Assembly (NCBI RefSeq): GCF_009799925.1
Contig: NZ_WELK01000001.1
Coordinates: forward strand, 682,001 to 746,000
DNA: 64,000 nucleotides
Origin: Pseudomonas sp. R-28-1W-6
GTDB taxonomy: Bacteria; Pseudomonadota; Gammaproteobacteria; Pseudomonadales; Pseudomonadaceae
Direction: 5' to 3'
The notes below the pieces were generated by a model. That model made no database searches. It saw nothing but the letters and a program-made list of their open reading frames with translations, and was not told the origin of the DNA. The position numbers were made by a program, and so were the translations under genes. Of the stretch, positions 54,087 through 62,219 are shown one piece after another; the first letter of the stretch is position 1; each line of letters begins with the position of its first letter.

Positions 54087-55415
54087 ATGGATTTCGTCGG
54101 GCAACTGGTCGATCTGATTACCGCACTGAGTGCGCCGGACGGACTGTCACGGCTGTTTCTCATGCTGTTTCCGTTCTTCCTGCTGTTCGAGCTGCCGCTC
54201 AATGTGCTGGTGATGCTCGGCGTGCTGCGCTGGTTCGCCCGCCAGCGCAGCCTGGTGCCGTACCAGTCGCTGTACCGGCCGCGGGTGTCGTGCATCATCA
54301 CCTGCTACAGCGAAGGCATGGACGTGCAGAAGACCCTGCTCAGCCTGTGCGAGCAGACCTATCCGGGGCATATCGAGATCGTGCCGGTGGTCGATGGCGC
54401 CGCGGCCAACCAGGAAACCCTGGCGGCGGTGCGCGGCTTCAAGCTCGACCCGCGGCTCTACCCGCGTCGCCACCTGCGGCCGATCGCCAAGTGGCAGCGC
54501 GGCGGCCGGGTGTCTTCGCTGAATGCCGGGCTGGCGCTGTGCTCGGGCGAGATCATCCTGGTGCATGACGGCGATACCTCCTTCGACAACAACATGGTCA
54601 GCGCCATGGTGCGGCATTTTGAGGACCCCAATGTGCCGGCGGTGGCCGGCAGCCTGCGCGTGCGCAACGTCTGGGCCTCGCTGACCACGGCGATCCAGGC
54701 CCTGGAGTACCTGCTGTCGATCCACATGGCGAAGATCGGCCTCAGCGAATGGAACCTGGTCAACAACGTGTCCGGTGCGTTCGGCGCGTTCCGCCGCAGC
54801 TTCATCGAGCGCGCTGGCGGCTGGGACACCCACACCGCCGAAGACCTGGACATCACCCTGCGCATCAAGAGCTACTTCGGCCGCTACCGGAACCTGCGCA
54901 TTCCCTTCGAGCCGGAAGCCATCGGCCATACCGATGCGCCGGTGACCTTTCGCCAGTTCCTCATGCAGCGCCTGCGCTGGGACGGCGACCTGCTGTTCCT
55001 CTATGTGCGCAAGCACCCGGCCAGCATCACGCCGCGCCTGATGGGCTGGAGCAATTTCATCATGACCCTGATCAGCGGCTTCTTCTTCCAGCTGGTGCTG
55101 CCGTTCATCATCCTCGGCTACAGCCTGTTCGCCCTGCTGGTGCTGCCCTGGGAGACCCTGGCCCTGCTCGGCACCCTGGTCTACCTGCTGTACCTGCTGA
55201 TCACCCTGCTGCTCTACCTGTGCATGCTGGGGCTGATCTCCGAGCGGCCGCGGCAGGATCTGCGCCTGGCGGTGCTGGTGCCGGTCTTCCCGCTGTTCAT
55301 GTTCGTCATGCGCTGCTGGAGTGCGGTGGCCATGCTCAATGAGCTGCTGCGTCGCGGTCACGAGGAAACCAGCATGGCGCCCTGGTGGGTCATCAAGAAG
55401 GCAACGAGGTTCTGA
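54087..55415 (+). CDS. Membrane glycosyltransferase family 2, processive type
   Basis: 442-residue inner-membrane glycosyltransferase like BcsA or PgaC. A membrane helix at 22-50 is followed by the GT2 catalytic domain: VSCIITCYSEGMDVQKTLLSLCEQTYP, the metal-binding DGD (161-163), the base TAED (250-253) and the QRLRW polymerase motif (294-298). Three or four further helices end the protein. There is no PilZ domain, unlike BcsA. It lies three bases after the zinc-ribbon gene and one base before the TolC-type gene. Likely polymerises a beta-linked sugar and passes it through the membrane. Confidence 0.88.
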   Translation: MDFVGQLVDLITALSAPDGLSRLFLMLFPFFLLFELPLNVLVMLGVLRWFARQRSLVPYQSLYRPRVSCIITCYSEGMDVQKTLLSLCEQTYPGHIEIVPVVDGAAANQETLAAVRGFKLDPRLYPRRHLRPIAKWQRGGRVSSLNAGLALCSGEIILVHDGDTSFDNNMVSAMVRHFEDPNVPAVAGSLRVRNVWASLTTAIQALEYLLSIHMAKIGLSEWNLVNNVSGAFGAFRRSFIERAGGWDTHTAEDLDITLRIKSYFGRYRNLRIPFEPEAIGHTDAPVTFRQFLMQRLRWDGDLLFLYVRKHPASITPRLMGWSNFIMTLISGFFFQLVLPFIILGYSLFALLVLPWETLALLGTLVYLLYLLITLLLYLCMLGLISERPRQDLRLAVLVPVFPLFMFVMRCWSAVAMLNELLRRGHEETSMAPWWVIKKATRF

Positions 55416-55416
55416 G

Positions 55417-57483
55417 ATGCGGCGTGTCTGGCTGACGACTTTGCTCTGGCTGAGCCTGCCGCTGGCGGCGCAGCCCCTGCCCCTGGCGCAACTGCTGGAG
55501 CGCCTCGAGCAAGGCCCGGCGTTGCAGCAGGCCGCGCAGCAGTTGCAGGCGGCGCAGGCCGAGCAGGCGCTGCGCGAGGCCGAGCAGGGCTGGAGCCTGT
55601 TCGGCAGCGCCAGCACTGGCGACTACCGCGACCTCGACACCGTCGGCGGGGCGGAAACCTACGACGATTTCGTCGGCCAGGACTATCAGCTGGGCCTGCG
55701 CTACCCGCTGCTGGGCAGCCTCAAGCGCCAGGTCGAGGCGATCAACAGCAGCCGTTCGACGGTGCAGCAGCAACAGCTGCAGCTGGCCCTGCAACAGGCC
55801 GAGCAACGCCTGCTGCTGCGCGGCGCCTATGCCGACTGGTGGGCGGCGCAGGCCGTGCACCAGTGGTGCGGGCAGCTGCAGGCGGTGGCCGGCGCCGCGC
55901 AGGCCAGCCTGGATGCCCGCTGGCGTGCCGGCTGGCTGCGCACCTCGGCCGCGCAGGACAACCGCAATGCCTGGCGGGCCCTGCAGCGCCAGTGCAGCGA
56001 CAGCGCCGCGCAGCAGGCCGAGGCCCAGGCCATGCTCGCACTGCTGGTGCCCGTGCCCACCGCGGCCAGCGCCCAGGCCGACGCACTGGCCAGCCAGCCG
56101 CAGGGGCTGGAGGCGTGGCGCGCGGCGCTGACCCGCCATCCGCGCCTGAGCCAGCGCGAGCAGGCCCTGCAGCTGGCCGAGGCGCAGCGCGATAGCCGCT
56201 GGTACGACAGCGTCGACTCCAGCTTCAGCCTGGCCCAGTCCCTGCAGGACCGTAACGACTACCGGCGCAATGGCGATGGCCTGGTGGCCAGCCTGGCCTT
56301 TGCCATGCCCTTCGACCTGCTCGGTGCCGACCAGGCCCGCCAGCGTATGGGCGAGGCCAATTACCGCGCGGCGCAGCAGGCCCTGGCCGCCGAGCGCCAG
56401 CAGTTGCAGTTCAGCGCACTCAAGGGGTTGCGCGCCTACCGGCAAAGCCTCGATGCGCTGCAGGCCAGCCTGGAGCGGGTGCCCCAGGCCGAGCAGCTGT
56501 GGCATGAGCGCCAGGCGCGGCGCGGTGTCGACGGCGAAGAGGGGCTGCTGGCGCTACTGCAAGCCGAACGGGGCTATCAGGCCGCGCTGCTCGGCCGGAT
56601 CCAGGCCTGGCATGCCGCCTGGCTGCGCGAGGCCGAGCTGCGCCTGCTGCTGGACGATCAGGCCGAGCTCGGCCAGCTGCTGGGCGGTGCCCGTCTGCAC
56701 TGGCCGCAGCAGGGCAGTGCGGCGGCGACCTGGAGCCAGGGCGTGTATATCTGGGACAGCCGCGCCCTGCTCGATCCGCAGCGGCGCGCGGGCGAACTGC
56801 AGCGCCTGCAACGCAGCGGCATGCGCCAGCTGTATGTCGGCCTGAGCGCGGCCCAGGTGCGCGCCGAGGGCGATACCGAGCCGGCGCTGGCGGCCTTGCT
56901 GCAGGCGGCCGAACCGCTGGGGCTGCGGGTCAGCCTGCTGCTCGGCGAGCCGAGCTGGATTACGCCGCAGGGCCGGCCCGAGCTGCTGCACCTGCTGCAG
57001 CGTTACCGCCAGCTGCCGTTTGCCGGCCTGCATCTGGACCTGGAGGTCGAGCAGCTGGGCTGGCCGGTGCCGCCCGAGCGCCTGCAGCAGTGGCTGGACA
57101 CCCTGGCCGCGGTGGCCCGGCACAGCCCCTGGCCGCTGGCGATCTCCAGCCATCCGCGCTGGTTCGAGGCGCGGGCTGCCGATGCGCCCTGCGTTCCCTG
57201 TGGCCTGGAACAGGTCGAGCAGATCAGCCTGATGATCTACCAGCGTGATCCGCGGCGCAGTTCAGCCGCCGCCACGGCCATCGCCTCACGCTGGCCGCAG
57301 CTGCGTTTTCGCCTGGCGCAGAGCGTCGAACAGGAACTGCAAGGCAGCCTGAGCTGGAAAGGCGCCAGCGCCGCACAACTGCAAACACAGGTGGCGGCCT
57401 GGCAGCCCGAGCTGTCAGCCGCCGGGATTGCCGGCATCGACTGGCAAGACTGGCAGGACTATCCGCACCAGGAGTTTCCATGA
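55417..57483 (+). CDS. TolC-type outer membrane protein fused to a glycosidase-like domain
   Basis: 688 residues in two parts. After signal peptide MRRVWLTTLLWLSLPLAAQ, residues 20-425 look like an outer-membrane efflux protein: long Gln/Ala-rich helices (ALQQAAQQLQAAQAEQALREAEQGW) and strand pairs such as FVGQDYQLGLRYPLLG. Residues 440-688 look like a TIM barrel: VYIWDS (443), QLYVGL (471), RVSLLLGEPSW (504), GLHLDLEVEQLG (537), PLAISSHPRW (573), ISLMIYQRDP (603), IAGIDWQDW (671). The strand-end acids Asp541 and Glu543 fit a glycoside hydrolase. It could trim the polymer as it is exported. Family assignment of both halves is mine. Confidence 0.72.
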   Translation: MRRVWLTTLLWLSLPLAAQPLPLAQLLERLEQGPALQQAAQQLQAAQAEQALREAEQGWSLFGSASTGDYRDLDTVGGAETYDDFVGQDYQLGLRYPLLGSLKRQVEAINSSRSTVQQQQLQLALQQAEQRLLLRGAYADWWAAQAVHQWCGQLQAVAGAAQASLDARWRAGWLRTSAAQDNRNAWRALQRQCSDSAAQQAEAQAMLALLVPVPTAASAQADALASQPQGLEAWRAALTRHPRLSQREQALQLAEAQRDSRWYDSVDSSFSLAQSLQDRNDYRRNGDGLVASLAFAMPFDLLGADQARQRMGEANYRAAQQALAAERQQLQFSALKGLRAYRQSLDALQASLERVPQAEQLWHERQARRGVDGEEGLLALLQAERGYQAALLGRIQAWHAAWLREAELRLLLDDQAELGQLLGGARLHWPQQGSAAATWSQGVYIWDSRALLDPQRRAGELQRLQRSGMRQLYVGLSAAQVRAEGDTEPALAALLQAAEPLGLRVSLLLGEPSWITPQGRPELLHLLQRYRQLPFAGLHLDLEVEQLGWPVPPERLQQWLDTLAAVARHSPWPLAISSHPRWFEARAADAPCVPCGLEQVEQISLMIYQRDPRRSSAAATAIASRWPQLRFRLAQSVEQELQGSLSWKGASAAQLQTQVAAWQPELSAAGIAGIDWQDWQDYPHQEFP

Positions 57484-58514
57484 AGATTCGCTTTACCGGT
57501 GACAAGGAACGCAACCCCACCCAGGAGGCCGGCCTCAAGGTGCTCTATGCGCCGGGCAAGCGCATGGCCTTCCGCCTGCGCTGGTACCTGATCCTGCTAC
57601 TGATCAGCAGCCCGCTGCTGTGGTTCTTCGGCCGCCTGGGCGTCGGCTACCTGCGGGTCGAGGCGCCGGCGCAGATCCAGATGCCGGTGGTCGAGCTGCG
57701 CGCCCGCGAGGCCGGCACGGTGGCCGATCTACCGGTCAAGGCCGGCGATCACGTGCAGCGCGGCCAGCTGCTGCTGCGCCTGGACAACCCCGAGTGGCGC
57801 CTGCGCATCCAGCAGCTGCAGCCCGGCGAGGTGCCGGCTGCCGGCTCGCCGTCCACCCAGGCGCAGCAGTTGCAGCAGCGCGCCATCGAGCTGGCTCGCC
57901 AGCGGGTCGCCCAGGTCCAGGCGCTGCTGGCCCAGGGCGCGGCGACGCGCGGCGAGCTGTTCGCGGCCCAGGCTGAGCTGAATAGCCAGCAGCAGGCTCT
58001 GCTCGACCTGCAGGCGCGCCAGCGCGTCCAGCGCAGCCAGGCCGAGGGCGATCCGCTGCAGCTGCTGCGCGAGGAGCGCGAGCGGCAGTGGCTGCAGTCG
58101 CGGCTCGAGGGGCTGCAGTTCAGCGCCGGCGAGGACGGTCGGGTCGCCGAGGTGCTGGTCGGCAGCGGCGAGAATGTCGGCCCCGGCACCTTGCTGATGC
58201 GCCTGGAGCGCTCCGCCGAGCCGCTGCTGCTGATCTACCTGGAGCCGCGCTTCGCCGCGTATGCCGAACCGGGGCACGGCCTGGAGGTGCGCATGCCGGA
58301 TGGCAGCTGGCAGACCGCACGCGTGCTGCAGGCGGCCGACAGCGCGCGGCGCCTGCCGGCGGGCATGCAGAAGCCGTTTACCGTCAGCCAGATGGGCCTG
58401 CTGGTGCCGGCCGAGTTCGACCGGCCGCTGCCGCCGCTGTGGCGGGTCGATCAGCTGCCGCTGAAGGTGCGCTTCCCCCACGACTGGTCGCGGTTCGTCG
58501 GGCTCGACGACTGA
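57480..58514 (+). CDS. HlyD-type periplasmic adaptor (membrane fusion protein)
   Basis: 344 residues. One membrane helix (WYLILLLISSPLLWFFG, about 35-51), a first lipoyl half (VVELRAREAGTVADLPVKAGDHVQRGQLLLRLDNPEW), a coiled-coil hairpin (about 125-205, rich in Gln, Ala, Arg), the second lipoyl half (FSAGEDGRVAEVLVGSGENVGPGTLLMRLE) and a beta-barrel. It would join the inner-membrane glycosyltransferase to the TolC-type channel. The ATG overlaps the previous stop (ATGA). Its last 64 bases overlap the convergent hydrolase gene. Confidence 0.88.
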   Translation: MKIRFTGDKERNPTQEAGLKVLYAPGKRMAFRLRWYLILLLISSPLLWFFGRLGVGYLRVEAPAQIQMPVVELRAREAGTVADLPVKAGDHVQRGQLLLRLDNPEWRLRIQQLQPGEVPAAGSPSTQAQQLQQRAIELARQRVAQVQALLAQGAATRGELFAAQAELNSQQQALLDLQARQRVQRSQAEGDPLQLLREERERQWLQSRLEGLQFSAGEDGRVAEVLVGSGENVGPGTLLMRLERSAEPLLLIYLEPRFAAYAEPGHGLEVRMPDGSWQTARVLQAADSARRLPAGMQKPFTVSQMGLLVPAEFDRPLPPLWRVDQLPLKVRFPHDWSRFVGLDD

Positions 58515-59488
58515 GCCACCAGCCACTGCGGAATGCGCCGCTCCAGGTAGTAGTCCGGTTGCGCAGGCGAGCCGCCGATAAATCCGACGTGGCCGCCGCG
58601 GGCGTGCAGTTCCAGGCGGGTGCTGGTCGACAGCTCGTGGGCCCGGGGCACGCTGTGGCGAAAGACGAAGGGGTCGTCGCCGGCCTGGATGATCAGGGTG
58701 GGGGTGCGGATCTCGTCCAGGTAGAAGCGGCTGGACGCCCGGCGGTAGTAGTCATCGGCGTCGGCATAGCCATGCAGCGGCGCGGTGAAACGGCCGTCGA
58801 AGTCCCAGAAGGTGCGCATGCCGTGCAGCGGGCCCAGGCTCTCCAGGGCGGCCAGGCGTTCGTGCTGGCCTTCCCGGCTGAAGCGCTGCTGCTTGTCGCG
58901 CACATAGGCGACCAGCGCGCGCATGAAGTGCGCTTGGTAGACCTTGGAAAAGCCCTGGTCGATGCGCTCGGCACAGTGGTCCAGGCGAAACGGCACCGAG
59001 ACCGCCACCGCCGCCTGCAGGCCTGAATCCTCGCCGCTTTCACCTAGGTACTTGAGCAGCACATTGCCGCCCAGCGAATAACCCACCGCATGCAGCGGCG
59101 CCTGCGGGCGCCGGGCCTGCAGGTGGCGGACCACCCGCGCCAGGTCTTCGCTGACGCCCGAGTGATAGCCGCGCGGCAGCAGGTTGGGTTCGCCCGAGCA
59201 GCCGCGCCAGTTCAGCGCCACGCTGGCCCAGCCGCAGGCGGCGAGCTGCTGCTGCAGGCCGAGCACGTAGTGCGAACTGGACGAGCCGGTCAGCCCGTGC
59301 AGCACCAGCACCAGCGGGGCGCTGGCCGGGTGCGGGTCGTGCCAGTCGAGGTCGAGGAAGTCGCCGTCCTCCAGCCACAGGCGTTCGCGCGTGCGCTCGA
59401 GTTGCGGCGCGCTGCGGCACAGCGAGCCCCACAGGGTCTGCAGGTGCGGATTGCGCAGCCACCAGGCGGCGTGGAAGGAGTTGGGCAT
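58451..59488 (-). CDS. YheT family alpha/beta hydrolase
   Basis: 345-residue hydrolase of the YheT / ABHD1-3 type. Opens MPNSFHAAWWLRNPHLQTLWGSLCR, the family start; LVLVLHGLTGSSSSHYVLGL oxyanion region, nucleophile in AVGYSLGGNVLLKYLGE, Asp in IIQAGDDPFVF and His in ARGGHVGFIGG. Cytoplasmic; the substrate is unknown, though the fold suggests an ester. Its 3' end overlaps that of the adaptor gene by 64 bases on the opposite strand. Confidence 0.92.
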   Translation of the reverse strand: MPNSFHAAWWLRNPHLQTLWGSLCRSAPQLERTRERLWLEDGDFLDLDWHDPHPASAPLVLVLHGLTGSSSSHYVLGLQQQLAACGWASVALNWRGCSGEPNLLPRGYHSGVSEDLARVVRHLQARRPQAPLHAVGYSLGGNVLLKYLGESGEDSGLQAAVAVSVPFRLDHCAERIDQGFSKVYQAHFMRALVAYVRDKQQRFSREGQHERLAALESLGPLHGMRTFWDFDGRFTAPLHGYADADDYYRRASSRFYLDEIRTPTLIIQAGDDPFVFRHSVPRAHELSTSTRLELHARGGHVGFIGGSPAQPDYYLERRIPQWLVAQSSSPTNRDQSWGKRTFSGS

Positions 59489-59693
59489 GACGGGCTCGAT
59501 AACAAAGGGCTTATGGATTCAGGCTAGAACCTGGGCGCGGCAAAGAGAAGGACTATGCATGGATTGAATGCAGCGCCGTGGCACTCGCTCTGGTCCGGCG
59601 TCTATGTCTTAAGAGATATGGTCAAGTCGCCGGCAGTGGTTACAGTGCAGGTTGTGCTCTCGCTCAACTTTTTGCCCTCAGGAATGCCATGCG

Positions 59694-60098
59694 ATGAATA
59701 TCACCCAGTTTGCCGATTTGCTCAGTGCTGCCCGGGGGCAGGCGGAACCCCAGCGTCTGCTGTTCGTGTTCGTGGCCGCGCAATTGCCGGATGACGCCAC
59801 GGAGGCGGAGCGCCAGCGTTTTCAGGAGGGGCAGGGCGGTTCGCTGCAGCCGGTGCTGTGCGTCGACAAGCTGCCGGAGGAAATCGACGACTTCGCCGCC
59901 CTGCTGGGCGAGTCCGGGCGGACCGGCATCGCCTGGGACCTGCTGTTTGCCGCTGGCCTGTCCGGGCGCGGCGGCATCGCGCCGAGCGCCGACGAGGCCG
60001 AGCAGCCGCTGAAGATGATGGTGGGGGCCATCGAGAGCGGCAGCATCGGCAACTTCCTGGCCTTCGACCGGGACGGCCAGGCGGTCGCCTTCTACTGA
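59694..60098 (+). CDS. Small conserved Pseudomonas protein of unknown function
   Basis: 134-residue soluble protein, MNITQFADLLSAARGQAEPQRLLFVFVAAQLPDDATEAERQRF at the start and ending GSIGNFLAFDRDGQAVAFY. I recognise it as a protein commonly found next to rsmD in Pseudomonas and often misnamed ribonucleotide reductase subunit alpha; nothing in it resembles that enzyme. AGGA lies about nine bases before the ATG. The 205 bases upstream show no other gene. Confidence 0.8.
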   Translation: MNITQFADLLSAARGQAEPQRLLFVFVAAQLPDDATEAERQRFQEGQGGSLQPVLCVDKLPEEIDDFAALLGESGRTGIAWDLLFAAGLSGRGGIAPSADEAEQPLKMMVGAIESGSIGNFLAFDRDGQAVAFY

Positions 60099-60141
60099 GG
60101 GTTGTGAACGGATCGCTGGCCTGCTGCGGCCTTCTATTTTT

Positions 60142-60744
60142 TCACAGCCCCTGAGTGGCGCCGCGCTGCCACAGCGCGTAGTACACCTGGCCGGCCTTCT
60201 GCTCGCGGTGCAGGCGCCAGTTGCCGGGCAGGGCCAGGGTCGAGGGCGCCGCCTCGCTTTCGGTGTAGATCCAGGCGTCCTTGGCCAGCCAGCCTTTGCC
60301 TTCGAGCAGGGCGCAGGCCGGCTCCAGCAGGTTCTGGCCGAACGGCGGGTCGAGGAAGACCAGGTCGTAGGGCGTGGCCGCCTGGTTCTCCAGATACTGC
60401 AGGGCGTTGGTCTGCAGCAGCTGGCCATTGCTGCATTTCAGCGTGGCCAGGGTCTGCCGCAGGCTGGCGATGGCGCTGTGGTTGCTGTCCAGGGCCAGGG
60501 CGCCGCTGGCGCCGCGCGACAGGGCTTCCAGGTACAGCGCGCCGCTGCCGGTGAAGCAGTCCAGCACCTGGGCGCCGGCGACATAGGGCGCCAGCCAGTT
60601 GAACAGCGTTTCGCGCACCCGGTTCGGCGTCGGGCGCAGGCCGTGGGCCATGGGGAAACTGAACTGGCGGCTGCGCCATTCGCCGCCGATGATGCGCAGT
60701 TGGCCGCTGCCGGCGGGTTCGGGTTTGTGGCTGGGCTTGCGCAT
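60142..60744 (-). CDS. rsmD: 16S rRNA (guanine(966)-N(2))-methyltransferase
   Basis: 200-residue SAM-dependent enzyme that methylates G966 of 16S rRNA. Family marks: LRIIGGEWRSRQF, RPTPNRVRETLFNWL, the SAM site VLDCFTGSGALYLEALSRGA and the catalytic LVFLDPPFGQ. The ATG overlaps the stop of the M16 gene by one base (TGATG), so it is the third gene of the M16-M16-rsmD operon. In Pseudomonas it sits beside ftsY, as here. Confidence 0.95.
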   Translation of the reverse strand: MRKPSHKPEPAGSGQLRIIGGEWRSRQFSFPMAHGLRPTPNRVRETLFNWLAPYVAGAQVLDCFTGSGALYLEALSRGASGALALDSNHSAIASLRQTLATLKCSNGQLLQTNALQYLENQAATPYDLVFLDPPFGQNLLEPACALLEGKGWLAKDAWIYTESEAAPSTLALPGNWRLHREQKAGQVYYALWQRGATQGL

Positions 60745-62219
60745 CAGTGCTCCGGGATGCCGGCGGGTGGCGCGGCAGGTTTGTCGGTGGGCGGCGGCAG
60801 GTCTTTCTGCGCCACGCTCGGGCCGGCGGTGACGATCACCAGGGCCTGCGGGTCGAGGTGCTTGGCCATGGCGGTTTTCACCTGTTCCACGTTCAGCGCC
60901 TGGATTTCGGCCATGAAGTCTTCCAGGTAGGTCAGCGGCAGGTCGTAGAAGCCCATGGCGCCGAGCTGGCCGACGATATCGGCGTTGCTCGCGGTGGACA
61001 GCGGGAAGCTGCCGGCCATTTCGCGCTTGGCGTCGTCCAGTTCCTTCTGCGTCGGGCCGTTGGCCAGGTAGTCGGCGAGGAGGTCCTGCACCAGCTTGAG
61101 GGTGCCGGCGCTCAGTTCGGCGCGGGTCTGCAGGTTGATCATGAACGGCCCGCGCGCCTGCATGGCGCTGAAACCGGAATACACGCCGTAGGTCAGCCCG
61201 CGCTTCTCGCGCACTTCTTCCATCAGCCGGGTGCCGAAGCCGCCGCCACCGAGGATCTGGTTGCCCAGGGTCAGCGCGGCGTAGTCCGGGTTGCGGCGGT
61301 CGATGCCGAGCTGGGCGAGCAGCAGGTGGGTCTGCTGCGAGGGGAACTCGATATGGCTGAGGCCGGGCTTGGGTGCCTCGGGCTGGGCGATCTTGGCCAG
61401 CGCCGGGCCCTTCGGCAGGGCGGCGGATACTTCGGCGGCCATGGCCTCGGCTTCGCTGCGGGAGAGGTCGCCGACCAGGGCGATCACCACGTTGCCGGCG
61501 GCGTAGGCCTGCTGGTGGAAGGCGCGTAGCTGGGCGGTGCTAATGCTTGGGACGGACTGCTCGGTGCCTTCGCTCGGGTGGGCGTAGGGGTGGCTGCCGT
61601 ACAGGCGCTCGAACAGCTGGATGCCGGCCAGCTTGCCCGGGTTCTGCTTCTGGTATTCGAAGCCGGCCAGCAGCTGGTTCTTGATCCGCGCCAGGGAGTC
61701 TTCGGGGAAGGTCGGCTGGCCGATCACCTGTTCGAACAGTTCGAGCGCCGGCTCGCGCTGTTCTTTGGCGCTCAGGCTGCGCAGGCTGGCGATGGCCATG
61801 TCGCGGAAGGCACCGTTGCCGAACTCGGCGCCCAGGCTCTCGAAGCCTTCGGCGATGGCGGTGACGTCCTTGCCCGGCACTCCCTCGTTGAGCATGCCGT
61901 TGGTCAGCGCGGCCAGGCCGGGGACGCCGTTGTCCTGGCTGCTGCCGGCGGCGAAGGTCAGACGCAGGTCGAACATCGGCAGCTGGCGCGCCTCGACGAA
62001 TAGCACCTTGGCGCCTTCGGCGGTCTGCCAGGTCTGGATTTCCAGCTGGCGCCGGCTGAGGGCCTGGCCATCGAGGCTGGCGAGGGATTCCAGCTGGGTG
62101 CTTTCGGTTGCCGCTGCGGGCGCCTGGGCGCTGCGGTTGGCGATAAAGCTCAGCAGGCCGACCAGCAGCAGGGTGATGAGGCCGACGATGGCATAACGCA
62201 TACCGTTGCGTTCACTCAT
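60744..62219 (-). CDS. M16 family protein lacking the zinc motif
   Basis: 491-residue membrane-anchored (VGLITLLLVGLLSFIANR) protein of the insulinase / pitrilysin fold. It has the M16 domains (LRLTFAAGSSQDNGVPGLAALTNGML and, in the second half, GFGTRLMEEVREKRGLTYGVYSGF) but no HxxEH, so it cannot bind the catalytic zinc. The next gene upstream encodes the complete partner, matching the paired active/inactive subunits of processing peptidases. ATGA overlap with that gene. Confidence 0.92.
   Translation of the reverse strand: MSERNGMRYAIVGLITLLLVGLLSFIANRSAQAPAAATESTQLESLASLDGQALSRRQLEIQTWQTAEGAKVLFVEARQLPMFDLRLTFAAGSSQDNGVPGLAALTNGMLNEGVPGKDVTAIAEGFESLGAEFGNGAFRDMAIASLRSLSAKEQREPALELFEQVIGQPTFPEDSLARIKNQLLAGFEYQKQNPGKLAGIQLFERLYGSHPYAHPSEGTEQSVPSISTAQLRAFHQQAYAAGNVVIALVGDLSRSEAEAMAAEVSAALPKGPALAKIAQPEAPKPGLSHIEFPSQQTHLLLAQLGIDRRNPDYAALTLGNQILGGGGFGTRLMEEVREKRGLTYGVYSGFSAMQARGPFMINLQTRAELSAGTLKLVQDLLADYLANGPTQKELDDAKREMAGSFPLSTASNADIVGQLGAMGFYDLPLTYLEDFMAEIQALNVEQVKTAMAKHLDPQALVIVTAGPSVAQKDLPPPTDKPAAPPAGIPEH

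Noticed and set aside
59694..60098. Ribonucleotide reductase alpha subunit
   Set aside because: 134 residues, with none of the catalytic cysteines or motifs of that enzyme; the name is a common database error as I recall.
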